Assembly (NCBI GenBank): GCA_023447635.1
Contig: JAEXNA010000162.1
Coordinates: forward strand, 1 to 64,000
From: Vulcanimicrobiota bacterium
Lineage (GTDB): Bacteria; Vulcanimicrobiota; Xenobia; Xenobiales; JADMJV01
Length of the DNA: 64,000 nucleotides
Reading direction: 5' to 3'
A program made the position numbers and the translations under genes. Numbering within the stretch: the first letter of the stretch is position 1; every line of letters begins with the position of its first letter. Shown here one piece after another: positions 57,538 to 64,000 of this stretch. The notes under the pieces are model-generated. The model was not told the origin of the DNA. It saw only the letters and a list, made by a program, of their open reading frames with translations, and did not search any database.

Positions 57538-60303
57538 CTAGCTGACGGTGGCTTTTGCTTTCGCCTTGGCTTTGGTGGCCCTCTTGGCTGCAGGCTTGGC
57601 TTTGGCCGCCGTCTTTTTGGCAGCGGCCTTTTTCTTGGTTTTGGCCTTCGCTTTGGTCTTGGCTTTGCTCTTCTTGGGAGCCGCCGCTTCCCCATCGGCC
57701 CCTTCGGCCTTGGCCGCCTTGGCGCGAGGCGCCCGAGGGGCGAACTCGAAGCCGTGCTTGCCGTTATCCTTGAGCACCAGTTTGGCCTTGAACGGGCGCC
57801 CGTAACGCGAGGTGAAGTCGTCGAACTCGTCGGTCACGCCCTGCTCGAAGAACTGCAGGGCGTCGTCGGGCTTCATCTCGCGCTTGCACACGACTTTGGG
57901 CAACACGGCCACGGTCTTGATTTTGGGATGGGCCGTCTTGCACGAATCGTCACACTGGCACTGATAGGTGCTGTCGGTCTCGAAGATGCGACGGTCCTTG
58001 CCGAACGGACAGGCGGTCAGCGGCAGGCTGCTTTCGGTGATCTCCGCCACCGCTCCGCTGCCGACGGGGCTTCCGTCTTCGGAGAACATCTGAAGCTCGC
58101 CCTTGTCGTCGAGCTTGAGTTTGGCTTTGTAGCCCTGTCCCTGGGCGGACAGGAAGCCATCGAGAAGCGGGGTCTCGCCGTGCTCGAGAATCTCCCGAAT
58201 GGTCGTGCGATCCAGGTAGCGCCCGTTGCGCTCTTTCCAGATGATGAAGCCCACGCCGGTGTCGGATTTGCCCTGGTTGTCCTCGGAGCAGTAGAAGCGG
58301 CTGCGTTCCACCACCTGCAGGTGGGGAGCGGTCGGGCAAGGGCCCAGCGGGGCGTCGTCAGTGTACAGGTCGTCGTACTGGAAGTTTTTGGCCTTATCGA
58401 CGATGTCGATGGCGTACTCTCGAACTTCTCGAGTGTAGTCGGCCCGAGTGCGCTGGCCTTGTTCGACCTCTTGCAGCCGCATCTCCATCTCACCGGTTAG
58501 GATGGGAGAGGCCAGTCGGTCCGCCTGCATACGCCTCAGCAGATCGATGAGCAGAATGCCTTTGGGAGTGGCCCGGATGGTCCGTTCCGCCCGGCGAACG
58601 TACTGCTTGGTGACCAGATTCTCGATGATGTCGGCTCGGGTGGCCGGAGTGCCCAGCCCCTTGCCGCGCATGATGAAGTTGATCTCTTCGTCGTCGACCT
58701 GGCGACCGGCGTTCTCCATCAGGGAGAGCAGGCGAGCTTCGGTGAAGCGTGCGGGCGGACGCGTCTCGTCGGCCTCGCTCTCGGTAGAATGGGTGGTGAT
58801 CGGCTGACCGGACGACTCGATGTCGGGGATCTCCTCCCCTTTCAGTCCGGCCGTCAACTGAGCCTTCAGAAGCTCACGGGTACGACCGAGCGGAGGGAGG
58901 ACAGCCTCTTCTTCGGCGGCCTCCTTGCCGTAGACTTCGTACCAACCGGGGTTTTCCAGGAAGCGAGACCGGGTGCGGAAATGATGCCCTTCGACCACCG
59001 TTTCGCGTTCGACCTTCATCCACTCGGCCGGGGGGTAGAAGGCCGCCAGGAACCGTTTGACCACCATATCGTAGATACGCTGGTCGTCGCCCTCCAACCC
59101 TTTGGGGGCCTTCCCGGTGGTGGGAATGATGGCGAAGTGATCGCTGACCTTGCTGTCGTCGAAAATGCGGCGAGTGTTGCGCAGGCCGTCCTTTTTCAGG
59201 CTGCGGGCAAACGGCTGGTAGTCTCCCCCGCCGGTGAATTCGGCGATCACGGTGTCGACGTGTTCCCGGTAGTCGTTGGGCAGGCACTTCGAGTCGGTAC
59301 GAGGGTAAGTAAGAACCTTGTGGCTTTCATACAACCGCTGAGCAGCCTGCAGAGTACGCCGGGCAGAGAAGCCAAACTTGCTGTTGGCCTCGCGCTGCAG
59401 GGTGGTCAGGTCGAACAGCGGACGAGCCGACTCCTTGGCGATCTTCCGCGTTTCCGAAGCGGTGCCCCGTTTCCCGACTATGGCGGCGGCGATCAGGTCG
59501 ACCTCTTCCTGGCTCTTGATCCAGTCGTCCTTCTCGGGCCGGTCGGGGTCGGACACGAACTTCGGGTTGAACCAGGTGCCGCCGTATTTATGATCGCCGG
59601 CGTCGAAGGTGGCTAGCAGGCGCCAGAACGGCGTGGGACGATGAGCCAGATTTTCTAACTCGCGGTCGACCATCAGCGCCAGGGTCGGCGTCTGCACGCG
59701 TCCGGCCGACCAGGCGGTCTTCTCGGTGCGAGTTTTCATACGCCGGGTCAACGCACGAGTTGCGTTGATACCGATCAGCCAGTCGGCTTCGGAGCGGCAC
59801 ACGGCAGCGTCGGAAAGGCCGTCGAAGAGGTGGCCCGACTGCAGGTTGCGGAACCCTTCGCGGATCGCGTCTTTGGTCATCGACGAGAGCCAGAGTCGCT
59901 CCATGGGGCGGGGCTTGGGAGCGTTTTTGAACTTGTGGAAATACCAGATGATCTCGCGGAAGATCAGCTCTCCTTCGCGCCCGGCGTCGCACGCGTTAAT
60001 CACGTGGCTGACGTCGTCTCGGCCGTAAAGCTTCTTCAGAACTCGGAGGCGTTCGCTCTGGCCCGGCTTAGGAGCGTAGTCGAACTCTTCCGGGATGATC
60101 GGGAGATCTTCGAGAACCCAGCGCTTGAACTTGGGGTCGATCTCTTCGGGCTGCAAAAATTCGAGCAGGTGTCCGACGGCCCATGAGACGACGAACTCAT
60201 CACTTTCGAAATACTCGCCTTCGTTGGCTTGGAAGCCTCCGAGAGCCGCAGCGATATCGCGCGCCACGCTCGGTTTCTCGGTGATGATCAGACTTTTGCT
60301 CAT
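57538..60303 (-). CDS. DNA topoisomerase III-like type IA enzyme with lysine/alanine-rich tail
   Basis: 921 aa from ATG 60303 (MSKSLIITEK), the natural start; an upstream ATG adds a poor extension. The Toprim domain has ITEKPSVARDIA and INACDAGREGEL (Asp106 metal site). The central domain has AWSAGRVQTPTLALM and the nucleophile Y333 in LTYPRTDSK. Beyond about residue 610 there are zinc-finger-like and topoisomerase C-terminal repeats (CPTAPHLQVVERSRFYCSE and CPFGKDRRIFE), followed by a tail of about 70 residues of AKAK/TKKK type, reminiscent of histone H1. The enzyme relaxes and decatenates DNA; the tail probably binds DNA nonspecifically. Confidence 0.93.
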   Translation of the reverse strand: MSKSLIITEKPSVARDIAAALGGFQANEGEYFESDEFVVSWAVGHLLEFLQPEEIDPKFKRWVLEDLPIIPEEFDYAPKPGQSERLRVLKKLYGRDDVSHVINACDAGREGELIFREIIWYFHKFKNAPKPRPMERLWLSSMTKDAIREGFRNLQSGHLFDGLSDAAVCRSEADWLIGINATRALTRRMKTRTEKTAWSAGRVQTPTLALMVDRELENLAHRPTPFWRLLATFDAGDHKYGGTWFNPKFVSDPDRPEKDDWIKSQEEVDLIAAAIVGKRGTASETRKIAKESARPLFDLTTLQREANSKFGFSARRTLQAAQRLYESHKVLTYPRTDSKCLPNDYREHVDTVIAEFTGGGDYQPFARSLKKDGLRNTRRIFDDSKVSDHFAIIPTTGKAPKGLEGDDQRIYDMVVKRFLAAFYPPAEWMKVERETVVEGHHFRTRSRFLENPGWYEVYGKEAAEEEAVLPPLGRTRELLKAQLTAGLKGEEIPDIESSGQPITTHSTESEADETRPPARFTEARLLSLMENAGRQVDDEEINFIMRGKGLGTPATRADIIENLVTKQYVRRAERTIRATPKGILLIDLLRRMQADRLASPILTGEMEMRLQEVEQGQRTRADYTREVREYAIDIVDKAKNFQYDDLYTDDAPLGPCPTAPHLQVVERSRFYCSEDNQGKSDTGVGFIIWKERNGRYLDRTTIREILEHGETPLLDGFLSAQGQGYKAKLKLDDKGELQMFSEDGSPVGSGAVAEITESSLPLTACPFGKDRRIFETDSTYQCQCDDSCKTAHPKIKTVAVLPKVVCKREMKPDDALQFFEQGVTDEFDDFTSRYGRPFKAKLVLKDNGKHGFEFAPRAPRAKAAKAEGADGEAAAPKKSKAKTKAKAKTKKKAAAKKTAAKAKPAAKRATKAKAKAKATVS

Positions 60304-60324
60304 TCTTACCGCTCTCATATCGTG

Positions 60325-60358
60325 CATCCACCCTGGCTTGGGTAGACCAGGGTGGATG
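60325..60358. repeat. 12-bp perfect inverted repeat between divergent genes
   Basis: CATCCACCCTGG (60325-60336) and CCAGGGTGGATG (60347-60358) flank a 10-nt spacer, 22 bp from the topoisomerase start. It is well placed for an operator or a 5' leader hairpin of the topoisomerase transcript. There is no T-run, so a terminator is unlikely. Confidence 0.55.
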
Positions 60359-60494
60359 GTTCGAGGAGTCTCCGGGGGAGGTTTCCGTCCAGAGTATGGG
60401 GGTAGACTAGCAGCAGATCAAGAACGGCGCAACCGCTGGAGGGGAGTTCCCTCCGACGAGATGGCCCGTCAAATCCCAGAAAGAGGAAACCCTA

Positions 60495-61568
60495 GTGTCT
60501 GCTACCGCTACCCAAAGCCCCAACTACGAAAGCCTGCTCGGCGCTGAGGCCGAAGCGCTGCTGAGCCACAAGTGCTCCACCATCCCCGCCTCCTCCATTC
60601 ACGCTCCCTCCCCCGACTTTATCGATAACGTGTGGGCCATGTCCGACCGCCCCATCCCGGTTCTGCGCTCGCTGCAGTCGCTCTTCGGAACCGGCCGCCT
60701 GGCCAACACCGGCTACCTCTCGATCCTTCCCGTCGACCAGGGCATCGAGCACACCGCCGGCGCCTCGTTCGCCCCGAATCCGATGTACTTCGATCCCGAG
60801 AACATCGTGAAGCTGGCCATCGAAGGCGGCTGTAACGCGGTCGCTTCGACCTACGGCGTGCTCGGCGCCGTGGCCCGCAAGTACGCTCACAAGATTCCGT
60901 TCGTAGTGAAGATCAATCACAACGAGCTGATGACCTACCCCAACTCTTTCGAGCAGATCATGTTCGGAACCGTGGAAAAGGCCTACGAGATGGGCGCGGC
61001 CGCCGTGGGCGCCACCATTTACTTCGGCTCGGAAGACTCGCGCCGCCAGATCGTCGAGATCGCCGAAGCGTTCGCTCGCGCTCACGACCTGGGAATGGCC
61101 ACCATCCTGTGGTGCTACACCCGTAATAACGCCTTCGTCAAAGACGGCAAAGACTACCACGTGGCCGCCGACCTGACCGGTCAGGCCAACCACCTGGGCG
61201 TCACCATCCAGGCCGACATCATCAAGCAGAAGCTGCCCGAAAACAACGGCGGCTTCGGCGCGGTCGGCTTCGGCAAGACCCACAAGAAGATGTACAGCGA
61301 CCTGGCCACGGACAACGCCATCGACCTGACCCGCTACCAGGTTGCCAACTGCTTCATGGGTCGCGCCGGTCTGATCAACTCGGGCGGCGCTTCCGCTGGC
61401 GAAAGCGACCTGGCCGAGGCCGTGAAGACCGCCATCATCAACAAGCGCGCCGGCGGAATGGGTCTGATTTCGGGCCGCAAGGCGTTCCAGAAGCCGCTCA
61501 AGGACGGCGTTGCTCTGCTGCACGCCATCCAGGACGTCTACCTCGACGGCAACGTGACCCTGGCCTAA
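60495..61568 (+). CDS. fbaB: Fructose-bisphosphate aldolase class I (FbaB/DhnA family)
   Basis: 357 aa, GTG start after AGAGGAAA. It cleaves fructose 1,6-bisphosphate through a Schiff base. The fold and signatures, ILPVDQGIEHTAG, VKINHNELMTY (Schiff-base-region Lys and neighbours) and the C-terminal NSGGASAGESDLAEAV phosphate site, are those of the FbaB type. Codon use is strongly biased to GCC, CTG and AAG, suggesting high expression. It is divergent from the topoisomerase gene; an ABC ATPase gene starts 13 nt after its stop. Confidence 0.94.
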   Translation: MSATATQSPNYESLLGAEAEALLSHKCSTIPASSIHAPSPDFIDNVWAMSDRPIPVLRSLQSLFGTGRLANTGYLSILPVDQGIEHTAGASFAPNPMYFDPENIVKLAIEGGCNAVASTYGVLGAVARKYAHKIPFVVKINHNELMTYPNSFEQIMFGTVEKAYEMGAAAVGATIYFGSEDSRRQIVEIAEAFARAHDLGMATILWCYTRNNAFVKDGKDYHVAADLTGQANHLGVTIQADIIKQKLPENNGGFGAVGFGKTHKKMYSDLATDNAIDLTRYQVANCFMGRAGLINSGGASAGESDLAEAVKTAIINKRAGGMGLISGRKAFQKPLKDGVALLHAIQDVYLDGNVTLA

Positions 61569-61581
61569 GACGCTAGCGACC

Positions 61582-62265
61582 TTGTCCGCAACGGTCTCTC
61601 TTCGCGACGTCTCGAAATCTTTCCACGAGGGCAACAGCTCTCGTGGGGTTCTGCGGAACCTGGATTTTCGAGCCGACGCGGGGGAGACCGTTGCTCTTTT
61701 AGGCGCCTCCGGTTCGGGCAAGAGCACCCTGCTCAACCTGATCTCCGGCCTCGTCGTCCCCGACTCCGGCGGGGTAGAAGTCGCGGGACAGGCTCTCGAG
61801 TCGCTCGACGAAGAGGCCCGCACTCTGTTCCGCCGCCGTCAGGTGGGGTTTGTCTTTCAGTTTTTCCACCTGGTCCCGACCCTGACCGTGGAAGAGAATT
61901 TGCGCTTGCCGCTGCAACTCAACGGACTCGACAGTGCGGAAGAGCGAGTTCGGCTGCGCTCCCTGCTGGAGCGAGTCGGCCTGGCCGACCGGGCCGGTCA
62001 GTTGCCCGACCGACTCTCCGGCGGCGAGCAGCAGCGTATCGCGGTCTGCCGCGCCCTGATGCATCGTCCCGCCGTCCTGCTGGCCGACGAGCCCACCGGC
62101 AATCTCGATGAAGCGACCGCCCGCGGGGTTCTGGACTTGCTGTTCGAGCTCTCGTCCGAGGCCGGCTCGACCCTGCTGCTGGTTACGCACTCGCTCGAGG
62201 TGGCGGCGCTCTGCGGCCGTATCGAGCGGATGGAGGGCGGGCGGCTGGTGGCGACTACGCCGTGA
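61582..62265 (+). CDS. ABC transporter ATP-binding protein (LolD/MacB-like)
   Basis: 227 aa, TTG start. The Walker A loop is GASGSGKSTLLN, the Q-loop is FVFQFFHLVPTLTVEENL (typical of LolD/MacB/FtsE), the signature is LSGGEQQRIAVCRAL and Walker B is VLLADEPTGN. Such ATPases work with an FtsX-like permease, but none is encoded next to it; the following gene is the AttH-like secreted protein. In other genomes the order is ATPase, permease, AttH. The start of the next gene overlaps the stop in GTGA. Confidence 0.92.
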   Translation: MSATVSLRDVSKSFHEGNSSRGVLRNLDFRADAGETVALLGASGSGKSTLLNLISGLVVPDSGGVEVAGQALESLDEEARTLFRRRQVGFVFQFFHLVPTLTVEENLRLPLQLNGLDSAEERVRLRSLLERVGLADRAGQLPDRLSGGEQQRIAVCRALMHRPAVLLADEPTGNLDEATARGVLDLLFELSSEAGSTLLLVTHSLEVAALCGRIERMEGGRLVATTP

Positions 62266-63428
62266 GGTGGACTCTCGCCCTGGGCTTACTCTTACTGTGG
62301 CTGGCCTGGGTCGTTGCTCGGGGCCAGGCCGCCCCTCCCCCCATCAGCGCTCGCATCGACCTGGTCCAGGCCCTCTCGGACTCGGCCGGAGATTTTGCCA
62401 ATGTCACGCCGGGGCGAGCCTTCTCCTTTCCCGCCGACCACGGCGAGCACCCCGAGTTCAAGACCGAGTGGTGGTACTTCACGGGGAATTTGAGCGACTC
62501 GGCTGGTCACTCTTACGGCTATCAGCTGACCTTCTTCCGTTCCGGGGTGGCGACCCCGGAACATCCCGCCGCGTCCAGCGCGTGGGCTCCCAGCGACATC
62601 ATGATGGGACACTTCGCCATTTCGGACGCCGAGAGTCAGCGTTTCTACCCCTTCGAGCGGTTCGCCCGACGAGCCCTGGGGCTGTCCGGGGTGGCCCTGC
62701 AGGAGGGAAAGGTCGCCGTCTGGTTAGAGGATTGGAGGCTCGAGCGGGAGGCCTCGGGGCGGTGGAGCCTACAGGCTAGCGACACCCTACCCGACGGAAC
62801 GCCGATCACTCTGGCCTTGACCCTGGACGAGTCGAAGCCGCCGGTGCTCCAGGGCCAGGACGGCTACTCCCGTAAGGGTCCCAAGCCGGAGCAGGCTTCA
62901 TACTACGTCGCGCTGACCCGACTAGCTTCAAAAGGGCAGCTGACCCTGGGCGACCGGCAGATGGCGGTGGGCGGTTCGAGCTGGTACGATCACGAATGGT
63001 CCTCCTCCCCTCTGGCCCCTGGCCTGGTCGGCTGGGACTGGTTCAGCCTGCAGCTCGACGACGACTGGGAACTGATGATCTACCTGTTGCGCTACAAGGA
63101 CGGTCGTTTGGAGCCGGCCTCCTCGGGCAGCCTGATCGCTCCAGACGGCCGCAAAAGCGCGCTAGAGCTGTCCCGGTTTCAGGTCGAGGTTACCAGCCGC
63201 CACCGCTCCGCGCGGGGCGTAGAGTACCCGTCAGGCTGGGTCGTCCGTCTGCCCGAGCAGCAGCTAGAGCTCGAAATCACCCCTCGCCTGCTGGACCAGG
63301 AGATGGCCAGCGGGGTTCCCTACTGGGAGGGCGCTGTGAGCCTGCGAGGGACCCGCCAGGGCCGCCCGGTAGCGGGCAGCGGTTTCGTCGAGATGACGGG
63401 CTACGATCAGCAACCCTCTACACCCTGA
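62262..63428 (+). CDS. AttH/CrtC-like lipocalin-fold secreted protein
   Basis: 388 aa, GTG start overlapping the ATPase stop. The N-terminus is a signal sequence (WTLALGLLLLWLAWVVARGQA). The hallmark TEWWYFTGNL of the AttH/COG5621 family occurs near residue 68, and SSWYDHEWSS followed by GWDWFSLQLDDDWELMIYLL is the second conserved block. The family is called a predicted secreted hydrolase and is related to carotenoid hydratase CrtC. A lipocalin-like C-terminal domain completes it. It probably acts in the periplasm on a lipid; the substrate is unknown. Confidence 0.88.
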   Translation: MRWTLALGLLLLWLAWVVARGQAAPPPISARIDLVQALSDSAGDFANVTPGRAFSFPADHGEHPEFKTEWWYFTGNLSDSAGHSYGYQLTFFRSGVATPEHPAASSAWAPSDIMMGHFAISDAESQRFYPFERFARRALGLSGVALQEGKVAVWLEDWRLEREASGRWSLQASDTLPDGTPITLALTLDESKPPVLQGQDGYSRKGPKPEQASYYVALTRLASKGQLTLGDRQMAVGGSSWYDHEWSSSPLAPGLVGWDWFSLQLDDDWELMIYLLRYKDGRLEPASSGSLIAPDGRKSALELSRFQVEVTSRHRSARGVEYPSGWVVRLPEQQLELEITPRLLDQEMASGVPYWEGAVSLRGTRQGRPVAGSGFVEMTGYDQQPSTP

Positions 63429-63480
63429 GCAACGCCCGCACGCTTTGGTCTACGCCGCGAGGTCCTGGCTTCTTATCAAG

Positions 63481-63508
63481 AAAGCCCCGCCGGGCGGGGC
63501 GAGGCTTT
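63481..63508 (+). terminator. Probable terminator after the AttH-like gene
   Basis: GCCCCGC (63484-63490) and GCGGGGC (63494-63500) make a 7-bp GC stem with a 3-nt loop, about 55 nt after the stop. Outer AAAGCC and GGCTTT add further pairing. The trailing T-run is short (CTTTCC). Confidence 0.5.
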
Positions 63509-63664
63509 CCATCGGCGCTCCTCTATGAGAAGGCGGGGAGCGTTGCCCCAAGCCTACCACAGAGGTGCTGCACTCTTCGGTGACAGCTGTCACTGATATT
63601 CTCGTTGAGCCTGTTTGAGCAGAGGGATTCGCAAGGCGCAGCCGTTCCGGAGCGAAGCGAGGAC

Positions 63665-63685
63665 ACCCCCGGCCTTCTGGTTCGT
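63665..63685 (-). repeat. Partial copy of the tRNA-Arg sequence
   Basis: The 21 bases at 63665-63685 match 63762-63782 in the adjacent tRNA-Arg gene with one mismatch (63672 against 63769). In the tRNA they run from the anticodon through the variable region into the T stem. The copy is 97 bp downstream of the same part of the gene, and is followed by a short palindrome (CGAGCCCA/TGGGCTCG). Confidence 0.7.
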
Positions 63686-63701
63686 CGAGCCCATTGGGCT
63701 C

Positions 63702-63738
63702 GGAAAAAGAAATAAGCCCCACTTTCGCAGGGCTTATT
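63702..63738 (-). terminator. Terminator of tRNA-Arg
   Basis: On the minus strand, AATAAGCCC (63738-63730) pairs with GGGCTTATT (63719-63711) around a 10-nt loop, followed by TCTTTTTCC. It begins 2 nt after the encoded CCA of the tRNA. Confidence 0.85.
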
Positions 63739-63739
63739 A

Positions 63740-63816
63740 TGGCGTGACTGGAGGGATTCGAACCCCCGACCTTCTGGTTCGTAGCCAGACACTCTATCCA
63801 ACTGAGCTACAGTCAC
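63740..63816 (-). tRNA. tRNA-Arg (ACG anticodon)
   Basis: 77 nt including the encoded CCA. The acceptor stem GTGACTG/CAGTCAC is fully paired, with discriminator G. The D arm reads AGCTCAGTTGGATAGAGT, the anticodon arm is TCTGG-CTACGAA-CCAGA with anticodon ACG (decoding CGU, and CGC/CGA if A34 becomes inosine), and the T arm contains GGTTCGAATCC. A promoter (63832-63861) and a terminator (63702-63738) make it an independent unit. Confidence 0.97.
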
Positions 63817-63831
63817 ATCCGCCGTGCGCAT

Positions 63832-63861
63832 CTTTTACCACAGGCGTCCAAGCCGTGTCAA
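63832..63861 (-). promoter_or_regulatory. Promoter of tRNA-Arg
   Basis: On the minus strand, a perfect -35 TTGACA (63861-63856) and a -10-like TAAAAG (63837-63832) are 18 bp apart. Transcription would begin near 63825, 9 nt upstream of the mature 5' end at 63816. Confidence 0.65.
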
Positions 63862-63870
63862 ACACTTTTT

Positions 63871-64000
63871 TCAATTCCATTCCGCGAGCAGCCATCTTTG
63901 CTGCGCCGGATCCCAGTTCCAGACCGTCTCGACACGGGCGCCGTTGCTTTGATCGAGTACCAGGACCGAGCGCCACTCGTCGCTTCGACCCGAGACCGGC
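63871..64000 (-). CDS. 3' end of an unknown protein gene (partial)
   Basis: The minus-strand frame is open from the window edge to a TGA at 63873-63871. The last 42 residues include DEWRSVLVLDQSNGARVE and WNWDPAQQRWLLAEWN. The Trp-rich, alternating pattern suggests a β-structured domain end. The family cannot be recognised from this fragment. The tRNA-Arg promoter lies just past its stop. Confidence 0.6.
   Translation of the reverse strand, partial: PVSGRSDEWRSVLVLDQSNGARVETVWNWDPAQQRWLLAEWN

Noticed and set aside
63523..63831. 102-codon minus-strand ORF across tRNA-Arg
   Set aside because: Its sequence (RVSGYEPEGRGFES) is the well-known spurious translation of a tRNA gene.
1..64000. CRISPR arrays or insertion sequences
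   Set aside because: No regularly spaced repeats, transposase motifs or terminal inverted repeats with target duplications were found.

Overview
This is a gene-dense, high-GC bacterial chromosome window made almost entirely of housekeeping and envelope genes. I see no insertion sequence, prophage or CRISPR array. The cell is aerobic: it has a complete 14-subunit NADH:quinone oxidoreductase plus a type II NADH dehydrogenase. It builds peptidoglycan (class A PBP, NlpC/P60 hydrolase) and probably has an outer membrane (LolD-like ATPase with an AttH-like secreted protein). Many genes start with GTG, and genes overlap or abut closely. I cannot assign a phylum from sequence alone. The single-chain GcvP, FbaB-type aldolase, hybrid-signature PFK and lysine/alanine-tailed topoisomerase fit a deep-branching environmental lineage (Armatimonadota-, Eremiobacterota- or Myxococcota-like), but this is only a guess.

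Layout. 1-0.4 kb: start of a truncated minus-strand gene, a 13-bp inverted repeat and a tiny possible secreted peptide. 0.4-7.5 kb: AraC-type regulator with a small partner gene, divergent from an aldo/keto reductase; then fdhD, a catalytic/non-catalytic M16 peptidase pair, and mobA on the opposite strand. 6.9-14.2 kb: minus-strand cluster prfA-prmC-accB-like-accC-nusB-pbp1A-mobA, most genes overlapping or nearly touching. 14.4-24.3 kb: Xer recombinase, an unrecognised protein with RelA/SpoT-like motifs behind a strong promoter, an RNase H-fold exonuclease (YprB type), a lipoprotein sulfatase, two adjacent zinc-ribbon proteins and a membrane-anchored DUF3352-like protein. 24.3-39.3 kb: nuoABCDEFGHIJKLMN in canonical order on the minus strand, with a promoter right at nuoA and an intrinsic terminator embedded in the coding region of the convergent gene. 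39.4-52 kb: glycosyltransferase-acyltransferase pair, msrB, gcvP, an NlpC/P60 hydrolase, a thioredoxin-like protein, pfk, ndh, an AlkA-type glycosylase and a DUF885 protein. 52.1-57.4 kb: a 1766-residue coiled-coil protein. 57.5-64 kb: topoisomerase III, class I aldolase, LolD-like ATPase plus AttH-like protein, tRNA-Arg(ACG) with its own promoter and terminator, and the 3' end of another gene.

How the genes work together. PFK and FbaB are consecutive glycolytic steps. NDH-1 and NDH-2 are alternative, proton-pumping and non-pumping, entry points for NADH electrons. fdhD and mobA imply a molybdenum or tungsten bis-MGD enzyme encoded elsewhere. prfA and prmC form the usual release factor/methylase pair. 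accC lies directly behind a BCCP-like gene.

Most notable observations: (i) the BCCP-like protein next to accC has serine where the biotinylated lysine should be, resembling plant BADC proteins; (ii) the 424-aa protein at 15550 carries motifs reminiscent of RelA/SpoT synthetases; (iii) the giant coiled-coil protein; (iv) the zinc-ribbon gene pair; (v) the nuo terminator inside a neighbouring gene. No gap between genes exceeds 300 bases. The longest, 6703-6901 and 15340-15549, hold nothing I recognise except the promoter at 15496-15524.
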